64,000 nucleotides of DNA from the NCBI GenBank assembly GCA_033816765.1, contig CM066291.1:5394001-5458000 (forward strand), in the 5' to 3' direction. This stretch comes from Nothopassalora personata. Taxonomy: Eukaryota > Ascomycota > Dothideomycetes > Mycosphaerellales > Mycosphaerellaceae. Positions 1-13,800 of the stretch are shown here, in pieces. A program made the translations under genes and the position numbers. The notes beneath the pieces were generated by a model, which ran no database searches, was not told the DNA's origin, and saw nothing but the letters and a program-made list of their open reading frames with translations. How positions within the stretch are numbered: the first letter of the stretch is position 1; every line of letters starts with the position of its first letter.

Positions 1-1870
1 TATTGTATTATCGCGTAGCCTTATCGCTCGCTTATGTTCGCTTATAGTCGCTTTAGCATCGGCCGGTACGGTTTAGCTAATAATATCGCGTTACTAAAGG
101 TACTAATAACTATCGATTAGGTAGGTAGTATTATCGGGCTAGTATTATCGGGCTAGTATTATTAAAGCGTCCTTACATAAGGTAAAGTATCGATAATAGT
201 ATATACTATACTATTATTAACTACATCTCGGACGCTCCCTAATAATAATAGACGGCTATAACTAGATCCTACCTAAGCTACCTTCGAAAGACACCCTACC
301 GGACGAGAAAGTAGTACGGAATGTAGTAGATAATAATATACTATTTTTATTGTTTAAGAATAGTATACCGACTAAGACGACTAGCTTTATTACTATAAGT
401 GTAGGCCTAAGCCCTACTAAGTACGGTAGTTACGTAACTCGTGTCGGAGTAAAGTAGTAGTATATTAGTTAAAGTCGTTAATAGGGTAGTAGCATTCTCT
501 TAAACTTCTTATAGGTAGGCCGGTATATTAGGTAAACTCGTCGTCGGGGTAGTAGTATCTTCTCGAAGGTCTTTACGGACGTAGCTATATATTAGTAAAG
601 TTATCGTTAGGGTAGTAGCTTTATCTTAAAGTAATTACGGATGTAGTAGCCTAGGTCCTTAAATAAACGGTACATATTAAGCTTAGTATTATAGGTATAG
701 ATATTATTAATAGTATTCTAAACTGCCTTAACTCCTACACCCTACGGATAAGCCTACGCTTCTTAACGCCTAGTAGGTATTAAGGCCGATCTTAATAGCC
801 TAACCTAATACATCGTTAGGGCGGACGGTTACCTAGCTAGCTATGCTTAGGTCAAAGTTTCTAGTATCTATAATTGGCTCGGTAGTAGATAGGTTACGTA
901 TCTAGGAAGATACAATACCCGCCTAAGAAGAAGGATTGCTAGAAGAGGAAAAGTATAGACTTTACGCTCTATATAACGGGATAGCTAGTCGGTCGAATAG
1001 GACGTATACGAGGAGCCTAAGGCTATAGTAGGGAAGCCTACTTACGGTATAGGAAGCTCGCGTAGGTAGCGGGTAGCTACTATTGTGCCTTACTCCTTAA
1101 TAAATAATATTATAAGGATTTATTATCCTTTAATACGATTTAGCACCGTTTAGCTAATAAGAACGCGCGCTAAGTCTATAATAGCACGGATCGTATTATT
1201 ACTTTATATACGTATATAAAGTTTAGCGCGAAATCTAGGGTCTAGTCGTACGCTTTATATCGATTTAGTACCGTTTAGCTAATAAGAGCGCGCGCGCTCT
1301 TATAATACATCTCTATACTATTATAAGAGAGAAGCCTTTACTCTACGGTACCTAACTAGAGCGTAGGACTCCCGAAAGAAGCCTCTACATTACTCGCGCT
1401 TTCCTATCGATAATAGTATACTTCCCGCTATTATAAGGTCGAGGCATATCTTTACGCTTCTTTCTTCTTTTACTTCCTCTTTTCTTTTACTTAATTTATA
1501 TCCTTTTACTTAACTTATATTACTTCTAACCCGTAAGCGATCTACGACTCCGCCTCCTTTAACGCCTTAACCCTAACCCGTAAGCTATATAAGTCGATTA
1601 TTAACTCTACCGCTAAGATGCCCGCCTTCTTTCCGCTCGGTTCCCGTAGTCGTTAGTACTAACATAGTAGTAGCGCCGCTAGCCGGTTATTCGTAACATG
1701 TCTTATGTCCGATATCGCTAAGCTAATATTATTAAAGGCCTACTCCTACTCCTCGCGTACTCCCTCCTCCGTAAGTTAAGATATATTACTTTATAATATA
1801 ATAAGCGTACTAACATAATTATAGTCTCTCTACTCGGTAGCACGCCCGTCGTACCGCCCTCCTCCTCGCC

Positions 1871-2023
<153 letters not shown>

Positions 2024-2229
2024 CTATAAGGTAGTATAACCCTCGCGTAGCGCCTAGCTACCGATATTACTAATAACCCCCGGCTCCCTTAGGTGTTCTT
2101 ACCTAGTAGCTACGACCCTCTAACCCGCGAGCCTTAAGTTAATAGTAAGTAGTAGTCTATAGACGTACTTAGTAGTAAGTTAAGTCTAGTTATCGCTATA
2201 TACTATATACTACAATGTACTAATACTAC

Positions 2230-2658
2230 CTTAGACGTCTATATTAAGCGTCGCGGCCGTACGAACTAGCGCCTCGTCGGTACTATTATAGAGACTAAGC
2301 TCGGCTAACTATACGCGCCTAAGCCTAGGTAGTCGCACGACCCTTATCTAGACTACGGATACGAGTACTAGGTCTTCTCTAACCTAGCTAAAGACTAGAT
2401 TAAGCGTACTAACTTCTCGTATACTCGCTACCGCCTTTACTCTAAGGGCTACTACTATCCTAATAAGCCCGGTCCTCGTAAGCGCGAGAAGAAGTCGAAT
2501 TCTAGTCGTCGTCCCGCGCCTAAGAACATTACTCCGGCTAAGAAGAGACCCCCCTTCGGGGATAACGGTAGTAGTTTCGGTAGTGGTTTCGGTAGTAGTA
2601 TAGGTAGTAGTATAGGTAGTAGTAGCTTCGGTAGTATAGCTCCTCTAGTAGTTATCTA
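2230..2658 (+). pseudogene. C-terminal remnant of an unrecognised protein with Gly/Ser-Phe-rich tail
   Basis: The plus frame ending with TAA at about 2658 reads as a plausible basic protein tail (motifs PGPRKREKKS and PAPKNITPAKKR) followed by repeats of the type GSSFGSGFGSSIGSS. Upstream the frame is broken by TAG codons that look like RIPed CAG. I do not recognise the family. The low-complexity tail suggests the end of a gag- or nucleic-acid-binding-type protein, but that is inference. Confidence 0.35.
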
Positions 2659-4330
2659 ATTTTTCTTATTTTTCTATAAGGCTTTATCGTTAGGGTATAG
2701 TCGGGTATCTCCTACTAGTCGGGTATCTTCTACTAGGTGTTACTATCTATAATAAACTTCTTCTCGGTACCGCTAATATCGTATCTTATCTCTCGTCTTA
2801 TGCCTCGTCTTATGTACTTTATTATCTTTTAATCGTTAAGATACGTTAGATCTATAATCTCTACGTCCTCTATAGCCTTAAGTACTTTAATATCGATAAA
2901 GTCCGATAGTATATCGTCTATAGTAGTGTCTAGTAGCTATCGGATTAGCCTTAAGTTAAACTTAGTAATATATGGGCCTACTACTCGTATACCTTCTCGA
3001 CGAATGTTAAAAGAGTCGTAATACTACTTAGGAGGATATAACACCTAGTCTCCTCGAATAGCTTCGAGCTTACTATTAAATAACATCTTCGCCTAAGTAA
3101 ATATATTAAGACGGGCGTCTTGAATAGTATAATCGTCTAGTATATAATTGCCGAATTCCTACTCGACGCTAGTATAGAGATAGCAAATCTAACGATTTAA
3201 CCGACAAATGCAATTAAATATCGTATCTATATCGTAGGTCGAGTTCTTAAAGTAGTTAAGTTCGGTCTTATAGCTACTATTTAAGTGTTCGAGACTTAGG
3301 TCGATAGGCTTAAAGGTTATTACCTTACCTTTCTAGTTAACGAGACCGGATGCTAGTGTTAATCGCTATAACTCCGGCGTGTATATAGCGTCCGAGAGAA
3401 GCTATCGATAATATAGCATCTCGCGACCGTAGTTATACTACGATACCCTAAAAAAGACTAGTATTAATAGGTCTACTACCCGCCGTAGTATACTAATGTT
3501 AGTATACTTAACTATATACTATATCGTTAATAGTAACTCTACCTCCTATAATAGCCGACATATAGTACGGAATTTGATATCGTTATATCTAATACCGGAG
3601 ACGGTTCTCCCTTCCTATACGTTCCGCGTAAAAGCCTCTAGTCGTATCTCCTTAACGATCTTATTAAACATCGCGGTAGTTAAGTTAGACCGTAGTATTT
3701 CGTCTACGGATACGAAACTATTAATATTAAGCTAGCTACTATCGATTTAGGATATATTAGTATTAACTCCTACCTATAGTATAATCTTACGTTACTCTAG
3801 TGCTTTATAAAACAATAATAAGACCCGCGAGTTAAAGCCGTACCGGACTAGAGGCTCTATAAGGTAATACTTAATGTTCTCGCGACTATATTAGGTCCGG
3901 TTCTAGGTAGTATAATTAGAGGAGATAGTGTAATAACAATACTTATTACGAGACGGAGGGTCCTAGTACGTACGAACGATAGTATAGAGTAGATTTATCT
4001 AGATATAGAACTATACTAGTACCCTAAGGAGCTATTCTCTATAATCGAATCGGCCTTAGGTATACTACTACTAAACCTTAGCTACTCGAATACGCTCCGA
4101 TGTAAGCTAATTACTATAGACGAGCTAAAGTCGCTTACCGAATATATCCTTAACGGACGACCTTAGATTAGCGTTAGACTTAAAGCCTAGTTCTGCTTTT
4201 ATAAGTCGCTCGTATACCCGTATATTACCTTCGGTAGTACCTTCGTCCTCGGGAATAGAGCTATACTATAGATAATCCGGCGGTCTAGTATCGGCGAGTA
4301 TATCTAGCTAAGGTATTACTAGGTAGGTAT

Positions 4331-4536
4331 TATTACGTTACAAGTAGTTAGAAGTCATAAAATGGGCTTATAAAGGTGTTTTAAAAGCAGGTAGTAGATT
4401 GTATGTATCTAAGCTAGAATTGAAAGGGCTGCTTATAAAAAGGCTATAGGTAACTAATTAATGTTACCTAATTCTTAGCCGCTACTACCTTAGGTTTAAT
4501 TAGGCTATAGCGCCGGTGTACGCTTAGATCGTGACA
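4331..4536 (-). repeat. 3' LTR of copia A
   Basis: 206 bp, matching 17106-17311 and, inverted, the LTRs of copia B. In element orientation it starts TGTCACGATC and ends ACGTAATA, where the canonical CA end has become TA, as RIP would do. The purine run GGGGGTG (complement of 4537-4545) directly inside is the polypurine tract. The LTR holds a short inverted repeat, AGGTGAC/GTCACCT in copy B. Confidence 0.93.
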
Positions 4537-4815
4537 CACCCCCTTAGCTCGTACGGCTTGTAGGTGAATAAGCTAATCGTATGTAATCGCGTGCACCCTA
4601 TCTATTACCCATTACCCTACCCACCTACCTATGACGTAAGGCGTCGTTACTATACGCTTATTAGAGCTCTATTGTGAGATACATAGTAGGGCGCTAAGTT
4701 AGCGTTTTAGGTAAGGCTATTATCCTAGCCTTACATCCCTATTTACAATCTTACTAAATCCCTTACACTGCAGTTAACCTATATAATAGGTTCTAAGCGA
4801 TGTGATTCTTGTCCG

Positions 4816-4917
4816 GTAGGGTAGCTAAGCTGTTCTTATAGTACTAAACGGTAAGGCGTACTATCTCCCTACATTTTAACGGACATGTAAGGTTATAGGT
4901 TCGAGTCCTAGGGGTTA
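4816..4917 (+). tRNA. tRNA-like sequence, antisense in the 3' region of copia A
   Basis: A perfect Pol III B-box/T-loop motif GGTTCGAGTCC (4898-4908) lies about 65 bases downstream of an A-box-like TAGCTAAGCTG (4822-4832). Spacing suggests a long-variable-arm tRNA shape. I could not pair the acceptor ends, so it is at best a decayed or partial tRNA. The same sequence sits at the same place in copy B, so it belongs to the element. It is on the strand opposite to the element's coding strand. Confidence 0.4.
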
Positions 4918-5689
4918 TTATATCTACTGAATTTATTGCTTAGCCTATCGTCCGCTTTAATGTCCGCTCCATTCTTAATTAAAATCCTAGGTGTTATAGT
5001 ACGCTATTACTTCGGTAATTAGGGTGCCTTACTACTATCTAATAACTACGTATATATAACTTCGGTTACGGTCTTAGAGAACTCCGCTTCCTACCTTAGG
5101 TAGAGATTACTATTTAGCTACGTCCTAGTAGGAACTCTTTTACCTAATGAAAGGTCTTTATAGCTTATAAAGGCCTTATCTTTCTACTTAGGGCAAGGAT
5201 GATCCTATCGACGGTAGTGCTATAGGTGCTACATACCTAGCGGGTAGAGATGTTATCTCTAAGTAAGGTAAGGACGATAATAGAGGGATTAACGATAATG
5301 TCATAGCGTTCGTTATAATATAGTAACGGAGGTAGTGATAGTAATGCTAATACTGCTAGCAGTAGGGAAGTTAATAGTATTTCGGCGCTCGTAATTAGCT
5401 ACGCCGTTACTAGTGCGCATGCGCTATACCGCTACTAGTAATAGGGGTGTTTCCGGTCCTTTTACTATGGGCTAATGGGAGTCCGAGAAACACCTACTAG
5501 TAATAGTAGTGCTAGGGCAGCGCCGGTGAATAGTAGACGCTTACTCTAGCGGTAGTACGGAGCCGGCGGCGCTAGGCGGTTAGAAGGATAAAAGGGAAGT
5601 CGCGCTTAGTAGTAGCTAATTACTATGTCGTTCTACATCGCTACTACGATGCGCCGAGGAGAAGAGTCCTATAGTTAAAGCCTAGTACT

Positions 5690-8600
5690 AGTAACTGTCG
5701 AGAAGAGCCACTACTAGTATAGTAGTAGGCCTACGCTTCTTAGGCGTTGTTATTACCCCCTAAGGTAATACGGCTAGTGTTAGCATCTATAGTAGGCGCT
5801 AAGGAGCGTAGGTCTACGCCTTCCTTAGCTATATTAAGTAGCTCTACGAAGCGCCTATGCTTTTGTAGTAGTAGTAGCTTAGTGAGCCTATCTATAGGCA
5901 TATCGTTAGTGTTAAGATACCGAATCTCGATATCTCCTCGCTAGTTTCTCTAGCGGAGCTAGTAGTAGTAGATGTTAACATAGCGTAGCTTAGTGTTAAG
6001 CTTTTACCCTTAATAGTTAACAAGTCGAATAGTCTAGGTGTTGTTATAGTATAGGTGTATATACTAGTTAAACTCGAGATAGATCTCGGCGAAGATACGT
6101 TCCTACTAGATTAGCTCTAATGCCGCTTATAATAGGCTAAGGAGTTCGGCTTCGGTTAAGGACTTAGTAACAGTAATCTACTTAGATGCTTTATAGTCGA
6201 CTAGTCCGCCGAAGAGCATAAAGATCCATCCGCTAGAGCTAGTCCTATCGACGTTTATGCCGTAGGAGGCATCTAATGCACCGAAGAACTTATAGTTCTT
6301 ACCGAGATATTTAGGTTAACTATGTAGGCTAGTAATGTACTTACTAGCGCTATATATAAGGTAGAGGTTCTTAGTCTCTAGGAGGTAGCGTAGGCACTAG
6401 TCTACAAGCTTTAGATGCGTGTCTATTAGCTTAGTTAGATACTACGAAAGCATTAATAGGGAAAAGGCAATATCCGGGCGTGTATATATTACTACGAAGT
6501 TAAGGGATCTAATGCGTTATTAGTAAGTAAGGATCTTAATAGCTTCTAGAACATAGCCTTTAGGCACCGTCTAGTTAAGGTGTTAATCTACTAGCACATT
6601 TGTCTTACGTGCGCTAGTAGATATGCTAAACTTAGTAGCGAGCTTCTTAATGTAGTCCTCCTATAAGAGCTATAGTAGTCTCTTCTACCGATCTCGTGTT
6701 ACCTTAATTCCTAGAAACTAGGTAAGATCTCTAAGCTCGTGCATCTCGTACTTAGTAAGTAGACGTTTCTTAATGCTAAGTGTATAGTCCTTATACTTAC
6801 GGTAATATAGTATAACTAGGTCGTCTACATAAAAGAAGAACATAACCTTATTATTATAGTAGATGCATTCGGAGTCCGAGAGAGGAACTATTCTAAGGGA
6901 GGCTAGCGTCTCGGTAAGCGAGTTGTACTATAATAAAGGGGACTCCTTTAGTCCGTAGAGGGCCTTAACTAGTTTAAGAGCGTGTCTATCGGCAGGGCGA
7001 TCGATTCTAGGAGGCGGCTATAGATACATAGTGTATAGTAGGTCTAAGTTTAAGAAGGCGTTAATAACATTAAACTGTTTAGCTTCTAGGTCGAAGCTCG
7101 CGGCTATAGTATAGTAGAGGCGAAACATACTTACTAGCAATGTAGCGGCGTATGTATCTAAGTGTGTGCCCTATAGATCGCCTCTTACGCATAGCCGGGC
7201 CTTAAAGCTCTTTAGTATACTATGCTTATCTAACTTATACTTATATACCTACTTTAGCGGTAATGGTAGCTAAAGTCCGTCCTCTTACTAAGCATTATAA
7301 TCCTTCTCTTAATGTGTAGTCTATTTAAACGTGCCGGTTAAGACTGCTTTAGTAAACTCTTTAGCTATAGCTTTACGCTATTATTAGGCGAAGCGGTACT
7401 TTATAGCGGCTCGGTAGTTTAGAGGTTCGGGCGGAAGGTTATCGCGGTACATCGACGTAATAGTGTTAATAGTACGTGTAGGGAAGGATCGGCGTATTCG
7501 TACGACATCGTAGTGCTTACGTCCTAGGTAACGAGGTCTCGGGCGGATGCCCGCCATCTAGCTAATAACAACGTTAGCGACTATAATATTATGTAGAGCA
7601 TGGTAGAAGTAGGCGGTTCGGAGCCTCTTCCTAGTATCGGTAAGGGTATAGTTAGAATTAGGGGAAAACTTATCTATTTAACTAAGTTCTTCGAAGGGGA
7701 TTACTAAAGGAGGAGCGGTAGCGACGTCTAGAGTCGTCGAAGCATCTATGTTCGAAGCATCTATGTTCGAAGCATCTATGTCTACTATAATCTCCTTACG
7801 GTCTTCCTCTATAAGTGTATCTATCAATTGCTACTTAAAGTCGTTAATGTACTGTTAAGACGCGTTACTGTTAACCGCGTTGTTTTAATAGCTATTGTTA
7901 TAGTCGGAGTTCTCTATGCTCTTATTAGTCGATAGTTCGACCCCGGATTTGACCTAGTCTCGTGAAAGTGTAGGGGTTGTAGCGTTATTTAATAACGGCT
8001 AATTAAGTGGCTAGAAACTGCTATTACCTTTAGGTTAGTTAAATGTTGCTAGCGCTCGGTGTTATAGCTAGTATAGTTCATGCCTAAGTAGTAATTGTTA
8101 ATAGGCGTGTTAACGAGGGTTTTAATAGAGCGGCTACTATTGAGCCTATTCTTCTACCCCCTCGGCCTATGCTATGTCCTGCTTATAGTAAGCTACATAC
8201 AGGTCGTAGTACTATTTAGGCTCTTTAGCCGGTTCTACTATTACGATGTTCTTAATAGGGGTTAAGTAACTAGTAGTAAGAATTAATAGGTCGTAGAGCG
8301 TAGTCTTATTAAAGAGGACGTCCTTTACCCGCATAACCCTATCTTTCGATAGGTCCTACACCCTATAGATGTTAGTAGAGTCGTATCCTATAAGGTATCC
8401 GATAAGTGCTCGTTCTTTAAGCTTCTTAGTCTTGCCTAGTTAAGTAGTGCCATAAATGTACACGTAGGCTAGGTAGCCGTATACTACTATGTAGCCTACA
8501 TTTAGTACCCTGCCTATTGCTAATTCGAAGGGAGTCTTCTAGCCTTTTAATTGGATTAGTGACCGCTAGAGAATGTAGACGGTAGCTACTATGCATTCAT

Positions 8601-9170
8601 TCTAGAGCTTTTTAGGTAGGCGAGTATAAATGCGGATTGTGCGAGACATCGTAATAATAACGCCGCCCGCTCGTTCTACTAGGTCCTAGTTAGACGCGTA
8701 ATTAGTAGTGTTGTGCTACTCAATTTAATTGTTGTTAATGGTTAAGCGGAAGGCTATGCTAATGGCTACTTTATTATCGCTATAGAAGTAAATAAACCTA
8801 CGCCTAATGAAATTAATAAAGCTAAGTAGGCTGTTAAAGCAAGCCAATACTAATAGTTAGTCCCTATTCTTAATAGTGAATTAAAAGTGCCCGTAGGTAT
8901 CTAAATCGTAGAAATGAACTAGGTAACGATCACTATTATATACTAGTGTAAACTTAGCCAAATCTATAGCTACGTGCCTATAGGGAGTCATTGCCCTAAT
9001 TCGCTTAGTTCTATTAAACACTTTATGTGCCTTAGCTAGGCTACATGCTCTATAATGTGTAGTAAGGGGTGCTTTAGGTGCATTAGGGTTAATAACTACC
9101 CCCTCAACTCTAAACGGAAGCTAGTTAATACGTTTAGCGCCAATATAGCCGAAGATTTAGTACTACTAGC
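5690..9170 (-). pseudogene. copia A pol remnant: integrase, RT, RNase H
   Basis: The minus strand matches the B copy at 48145-51700. The catalytic RT motif YVDD is read at 6820-6831, with RNase H further left (about 5880-6300). The integrase is around 8700-9100 and can be followed through many TAG/TAA codons of RIP type. Between integrase and RT lies a three-unit 15-bp repeat. Position 9170 corresponds to the point where element D entered copy B, so A provides an uninterrupted version of that junction. Confidence 0.8.
7738..7782 (-). repeat. 15-bp minisatellite, 3 units (encodes IDASN)
   Basis: Three tandem units of CGAAGCATCTATGTT (complement of the unit in copy B, where 13 units are present at 49532-49725). 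On the element's coding strand each unit keeps frame and encodes Ile-Asp-Ala-Ser-Asn between integrase and RT. Confidence 0.9.
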
Positions 9171-10112
9171 GGCCTAAGAGCTTACGGTGTTTAATAGGGG
9201 TCCTACTAGACGTTACTACGCCTTTAGTACCCCCTATGCTATTTATTACTACTATAACGGTACGGTCGCCGTTAGAGTCCTAAATAGGCGGTGTTTAGAT
9301 AGTATTACCCTTACTAATTGTGCTAATGAAGTGCGCTGTGCGCTACTTCTTAGTAATCTTTAGTAGGATGCTCCTATTATTGCTCGATGGCCATTTATAG
9401 ACTATCTCTAACTGAGGCGGTGTAACTACCTTAAAGAAGGGGATTGTGCTAGTAGGGCGGTGTAGGTCTATCAATTTCTTGTTATTATAATAGACTAAAT
9501 TAGTACGTCCGTGCTACTAAAGTCTAGCCGTCTCTATGCGTAAGTAGGAGATAACGTTCACATAAAAGCCTAGGCAATAGGTTACATCTAATAGGGTAAA
9601 CGGTATCCCCTCTATCTTTATGCAAACCTTGCCTAATGCGGTAATAGGGAATGTCGTGGTTCTGGCTTAGATTAATGAGGTGGTTAGGCGCTCTATAATA
9701 AATTCTACGCCCTACTAGTTATAGTAATTAATGACATAGGTGTCCGAGCAGTTATCGTATACCTAGCAATCCCTAAAGTTAAAGCTTAATTAGCTTATCG
9801 AGCTCGAAAGGACAGTGAGACTAGTGAAGCCGTACGGTACTACCTTACCCTTAGTAATTGCCTTATCTCGTTCCTTATCCGTACGCCTATTGCGGTTTAA
9901 TACGCCTAGTAAGCGTTTACTATTATCGCCTAAGTAGTAATTAATAAAGTGCTTCTAGCACTTCTTCCACTGCTTAGAGCGCTAATCCTTTAATGGACGC
10001 TTCTTAGGGTTAACTACATCGCATAAATAGAGGTTCTTATAACAACTCTCCTTAGGCTCGCCGGTAATGTTCTAGTAGCCGCTTAGCCTATCGTTATTGT
10101 TACTATTCTTTC
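9171..10112 (-). pseudogene. copia A gag/protease remnant, downstream part
   Basis: The minus strand matches 40250-41199 of copy B and is readable when TAG/TAA are treated as mutated Gln codons. It was separated from the upstream part of gag by copia C, whose duplicated target CTTTC lies at 10108-10112 and 15709-15713. It covers the C-terminal part of the gag-like protein with the Cys-containing segment, and probably the protease, whose active site I could not place with confidence. Confidence 0.65.
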
Positions 10113-10359
10113 TATTAAGATGTGGCATCTTAAGGGGAGCTAACAGTTAGGTTATGATCTAATAGCCTAAGGCATCTACGATGACTTAGCTTGTCGGAAG
10201 ACACCTTCTCTCCCCTTTAGCTTAGATAGACATCTAACACAATCAACACATTGGTTCCTAATATATTGCTGCATGCCCTGTGGCTATTAGCTAGTTAAAG
10301 ATTGATCTCTTACTCCACTCCGCTGCTAACTACGTATCCTATTAGGTCTTAACTTAACA
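10113..10359 (+). repeat. 5' LTR of copia C
   Basis: 247 bp; starts TATTAAGATG (the 3' LTR keeps TGTTAAGATG, so the TG end has been mutated to TA) and ends CTTAACA. It is followed directly by the primer-binding site. Confidence 0.93.
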
Positions 10360-10374
10360 GGTTATGAGCCCGAG
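10360..10374 (+). promoter_or_regulatory. primer-binding site, initiator tRNA-Met anticodon-arm type
   Basis: GGTTATGAGCCCGAG abuts the 5' LTR. Its complement contains GGGCTCATAACC, the anticodon stem-loop of initiator tRNA-Met, rather than a tRNA 3' CCA end. Priming by a half-tRNA of this kind is known for Drosophila copia, so this fits the element's copia-type pol. Confidence 0.8.
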
Positions 10375-10829
10375 TTTATGTAGGAGTAAGAGCAACCTAT
10401 ATCAGTACAGGTTACTTGTATCCCTTGCTATTATAGCAGAAAACATCTAGGAAGCAGAAGTCTACCCCATCTGTCCTATTAGGGAGCTTAGTTTAATACT
10501 AAGTAATAGGTAATCTAGAAAAGGACTCTATGCGGCTTACTATAAGCTAATACCTTAAAGACACTCTACAGGTAGAACTGCATCGAGATACTATTAAGAA
10601 GGACTTCAAGTAAGTTATTTAGAACTCTACTAGGAGAGATAGACCTATGTCCTAGCTCCGAGACCACACCGCTCTTTCTTCACCCTACTAAGTAGGCCTT
10701 AGTATCTATACCTACTATTCTACACTAAAAGCCTTAGCAGGACCTAAGCCACTTTAAAGCATATACACCTTGTTTCATTACATTCAATTCATTATAGATT
10801 CACACTAAGAGAAAGGAGAAGAGAAGGGG

Positions 10830-13800
10830 AACAAAATCCCAATTCTTAGGAGAGACAACTAGAAGAGATAGTTCAACCTTTAAAGATACAAGATAGAGAG
10901 CTAGTTAGCATTCTTTACAATTAATAACCTGTTAGAAGTGTTATTTAACAACATTAAGGGCAAAAACCTAAGACTCTAGGAAGAGACTAAGATTAAAGAG
11001 ATCCTTAATGTACTAACATAGACAAAACAAAATGCAGCTTGCAACTTTAGTATCCTAAGTAGGATTATAGAAGAAGATGAATTTAAGCTTAAGGGCTCTT
11101 ACGAATCTAGAAAAGCTACTAAGATATAGGTGCATCTCTAGAATAAGTATAGCTAGGTGTTACTAACCTATGTATATAAGCTCATAAAACAGTTTGTGAA
11201 CTTTGAGATAAGTGAAGAGTTCACCATTAGATCTACATAGGCACACCTAGTGTCTCTTAGAAGGAGGATTGCTAATGTTGACCTAGAGGGCCAGTACTAT
11301 AGGAAAGCTAATGTGAGAATAACCTAGCTTTTAAGCTTACTGCTACCTAACTACTATATAGCTAGGGATACTATTATAGCTTAGCTAAAGATAGATCATA
11401 AAAGGACCTTAAAGATCCTTAAGGCTTAAGAGGCTAGATTAAATCCCTCTAAGGCTAAGTATAGTATAGCAGCCACCTAGGTTAGGCCCTTAGGTTAGGT
11501 AAGATCACTTTCCTGCCTTCTCTATAAGAAGGACCATCTTATTAAGGACTGCCCTAGTCTCTCTAAGGTAAAGAAGGTCCTTAGATCTCATTCCTAAGCA
11601 CTATCCTCCTAGAATGCAATACATATTAAGAAGAGAAGATCTCTACTACTATCTTTAAGAAGAACACTAAGAGAGAAGTCCTCTATAGAGGAACTTAAGA
11701 AAATAGTGAAGAAACTTAGCTCTAACATGCTATTACTCTAGAAGAACTAGGCCTAGTCTCCTTCCTCTAAAACAAGGAAGACTAGGAAAGGTTTCTCTAC
11801 CCAAGAGCTACCTAACTTATGCAACTCATCCTAGAAGACAATGTCTAATGATAATAAGTATAATAAAGTAGCTCACTTAACTATAGAAGTCTAAGGCAAG
11901 TTCCCCTTATTAGAGTAGTTACTTAATTCTTATGCTTTATCCTATATAACTAACTAGAGCTGCCTCTTTAGATCCATGACTCCCTTAATAAAGAAGAAAT
12001 AGATCAAAGTAGGAGGTGGGCATTTGTTAGCCACTTATATTAGGACTGTAGAGATAAGTAGGAGATCTAGCATAAAAGTTGTTTTAGAAGATGTTCTACT
12101 TGTACCTAAGCTAGGAGTGAACCTGGTTTCTTAGAACTAGTTCAGCAAGCAGTTTAGTGTCTAACCTCCTTCATTTTCTCTTATATCCCCCTCTAGCTAA
12201 ACTGTTATCTAGACAAGGCTTATTAGGGGGGTTCTATTTATTAATAAGATTTCTCCTCTACTATAAGAAAGGGCACATTACTTATTATATGCACCACTAA
12301 TGGAGAATGCCTTTATAACTGCTAAATTAGAGACTAACCTAAAACAGTAGGAGCTTTAGTATAGAAGATTTGCACACTTTAGGAAGAACTTGCTCTAGAA
12401 TCTTTATAAGGTAATAGACTTAAAAGAACCTATTCCTGTTCCTAGGGATAGCTTCTACTAGTGTAGAGTGTATTCAATAGCAAAGATAAAGAAGTACAAA
12501 GGCAAAGTTACTAAGAGAAGACCTAAAAGACTTGCCCTTGTATCCATTAACATATGTAGTCCACTGCTAACATCAAGGCTAGGGTTCAAATACTAGCTTA
12601 AGATTATTAACAACTTCTCTAGAAAGAAGTGGACCTGTCCTCTTAAGAAAAGAGAAGATGCTCTAGTTGCTCTTTAGAACTAGAAGATTAAGGTAGAGAG
12701 GAAATCATTAGCACAGTTAAAAGCAGTTAGGCTTAATAATGTAAGGGAACTTATTGTATTAGTTAAGTAGTAGGAGAAGGGTTTGGAAATTAGGCTAGAG
12801 TATACTAAGGCATACAACTCGCTCTAAAATGGACTAGTTAAAAGGTTAATACAAACCTTAGAAGACTCTATAAGGGCAATGCTTAAAGAGGCTAAGATGC
12901 TAATTGAATTCTAGCATAAAGCACTAGAAGCCTAAACCTACATAAGGAACAAACTACTAAATAGTCTAGACTATAATAGGTTTAAGGTTTTACTAGATAA
13001 AGCCTTTAATGGTATTAAGCTAACTATTAACCATTTGAAGGTTTAGGGATGCAAAGCTATTGTCTACATGGACATAAGATCCTAGCCTTAATAGGCAAGA
13101 AGTGATAGACTGATAAATAGAGGCAAAGAAGCAGTGTTTGTTAGATACGTTAAAAACACAGCTAAGGCCTAGCTCTTTTAGGAACTAGACATAAAAGCTG
13201 TTAAACAACACACACATATAGACTTCTTTAAGGACTAACCTAGAGGTAATATAGATCTCAATATTACAAAATTGAATCTATTAAGCAATGCACTAGCTAG
13301 GAGACCCTTAGGAAGGCTAAGGAAGGACATATCCTTAGAGCAACCTGTTCACTATTTAATCATTTAGAGCCTAGTAACAGCCCAACTAAGAAAGCTGTTT
13401 ATGTAACTTCCCTAGCCTCTAAAGAATGTAGGGGAATTTCAGAAAATTGATGAGCTAATTAAGATGAGCTTACTAGATCCCTAGGAAAAGGATGTTACTA
13501 GGACATAAGTGACTACTCTTAGATTATCCCTTAGTAAGAGGAGGGCTAACTATAATGTTGAGGGCTATAAATAGAAACAGAAAGCCCTAAGATCTATAGT
13601 CCCTGTACCTAAACTAGCTACTAAAGTGGGAGAAGCAATAGACCTCTTAGAGAACCTTGCTGCTTACTACTAAGCTTTCTTTACAGCTATGCAATTAGTA
13701 GATGATTTAGTACTATAGGATAGTGAATTCCTAGAAGAAGTTAAGGAGATGGCCTTTATAGCAACTATAGAAGTCATTATATACAAGCAAGAGATCCCAA

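Noticed and set aside
3496..3735. 79-codon open frame in RIPed DNA
   Set aside because: It is a chance opening opposite to the readable minus frame, with no motif and TA-driven composition.
5747..5944. 65-codon open frame, with a matching one at 51516-51713
   Set aside because: It is antisense to the copia RNase H/3' region in both copies and arises from shared sequence constraints, with no domain.
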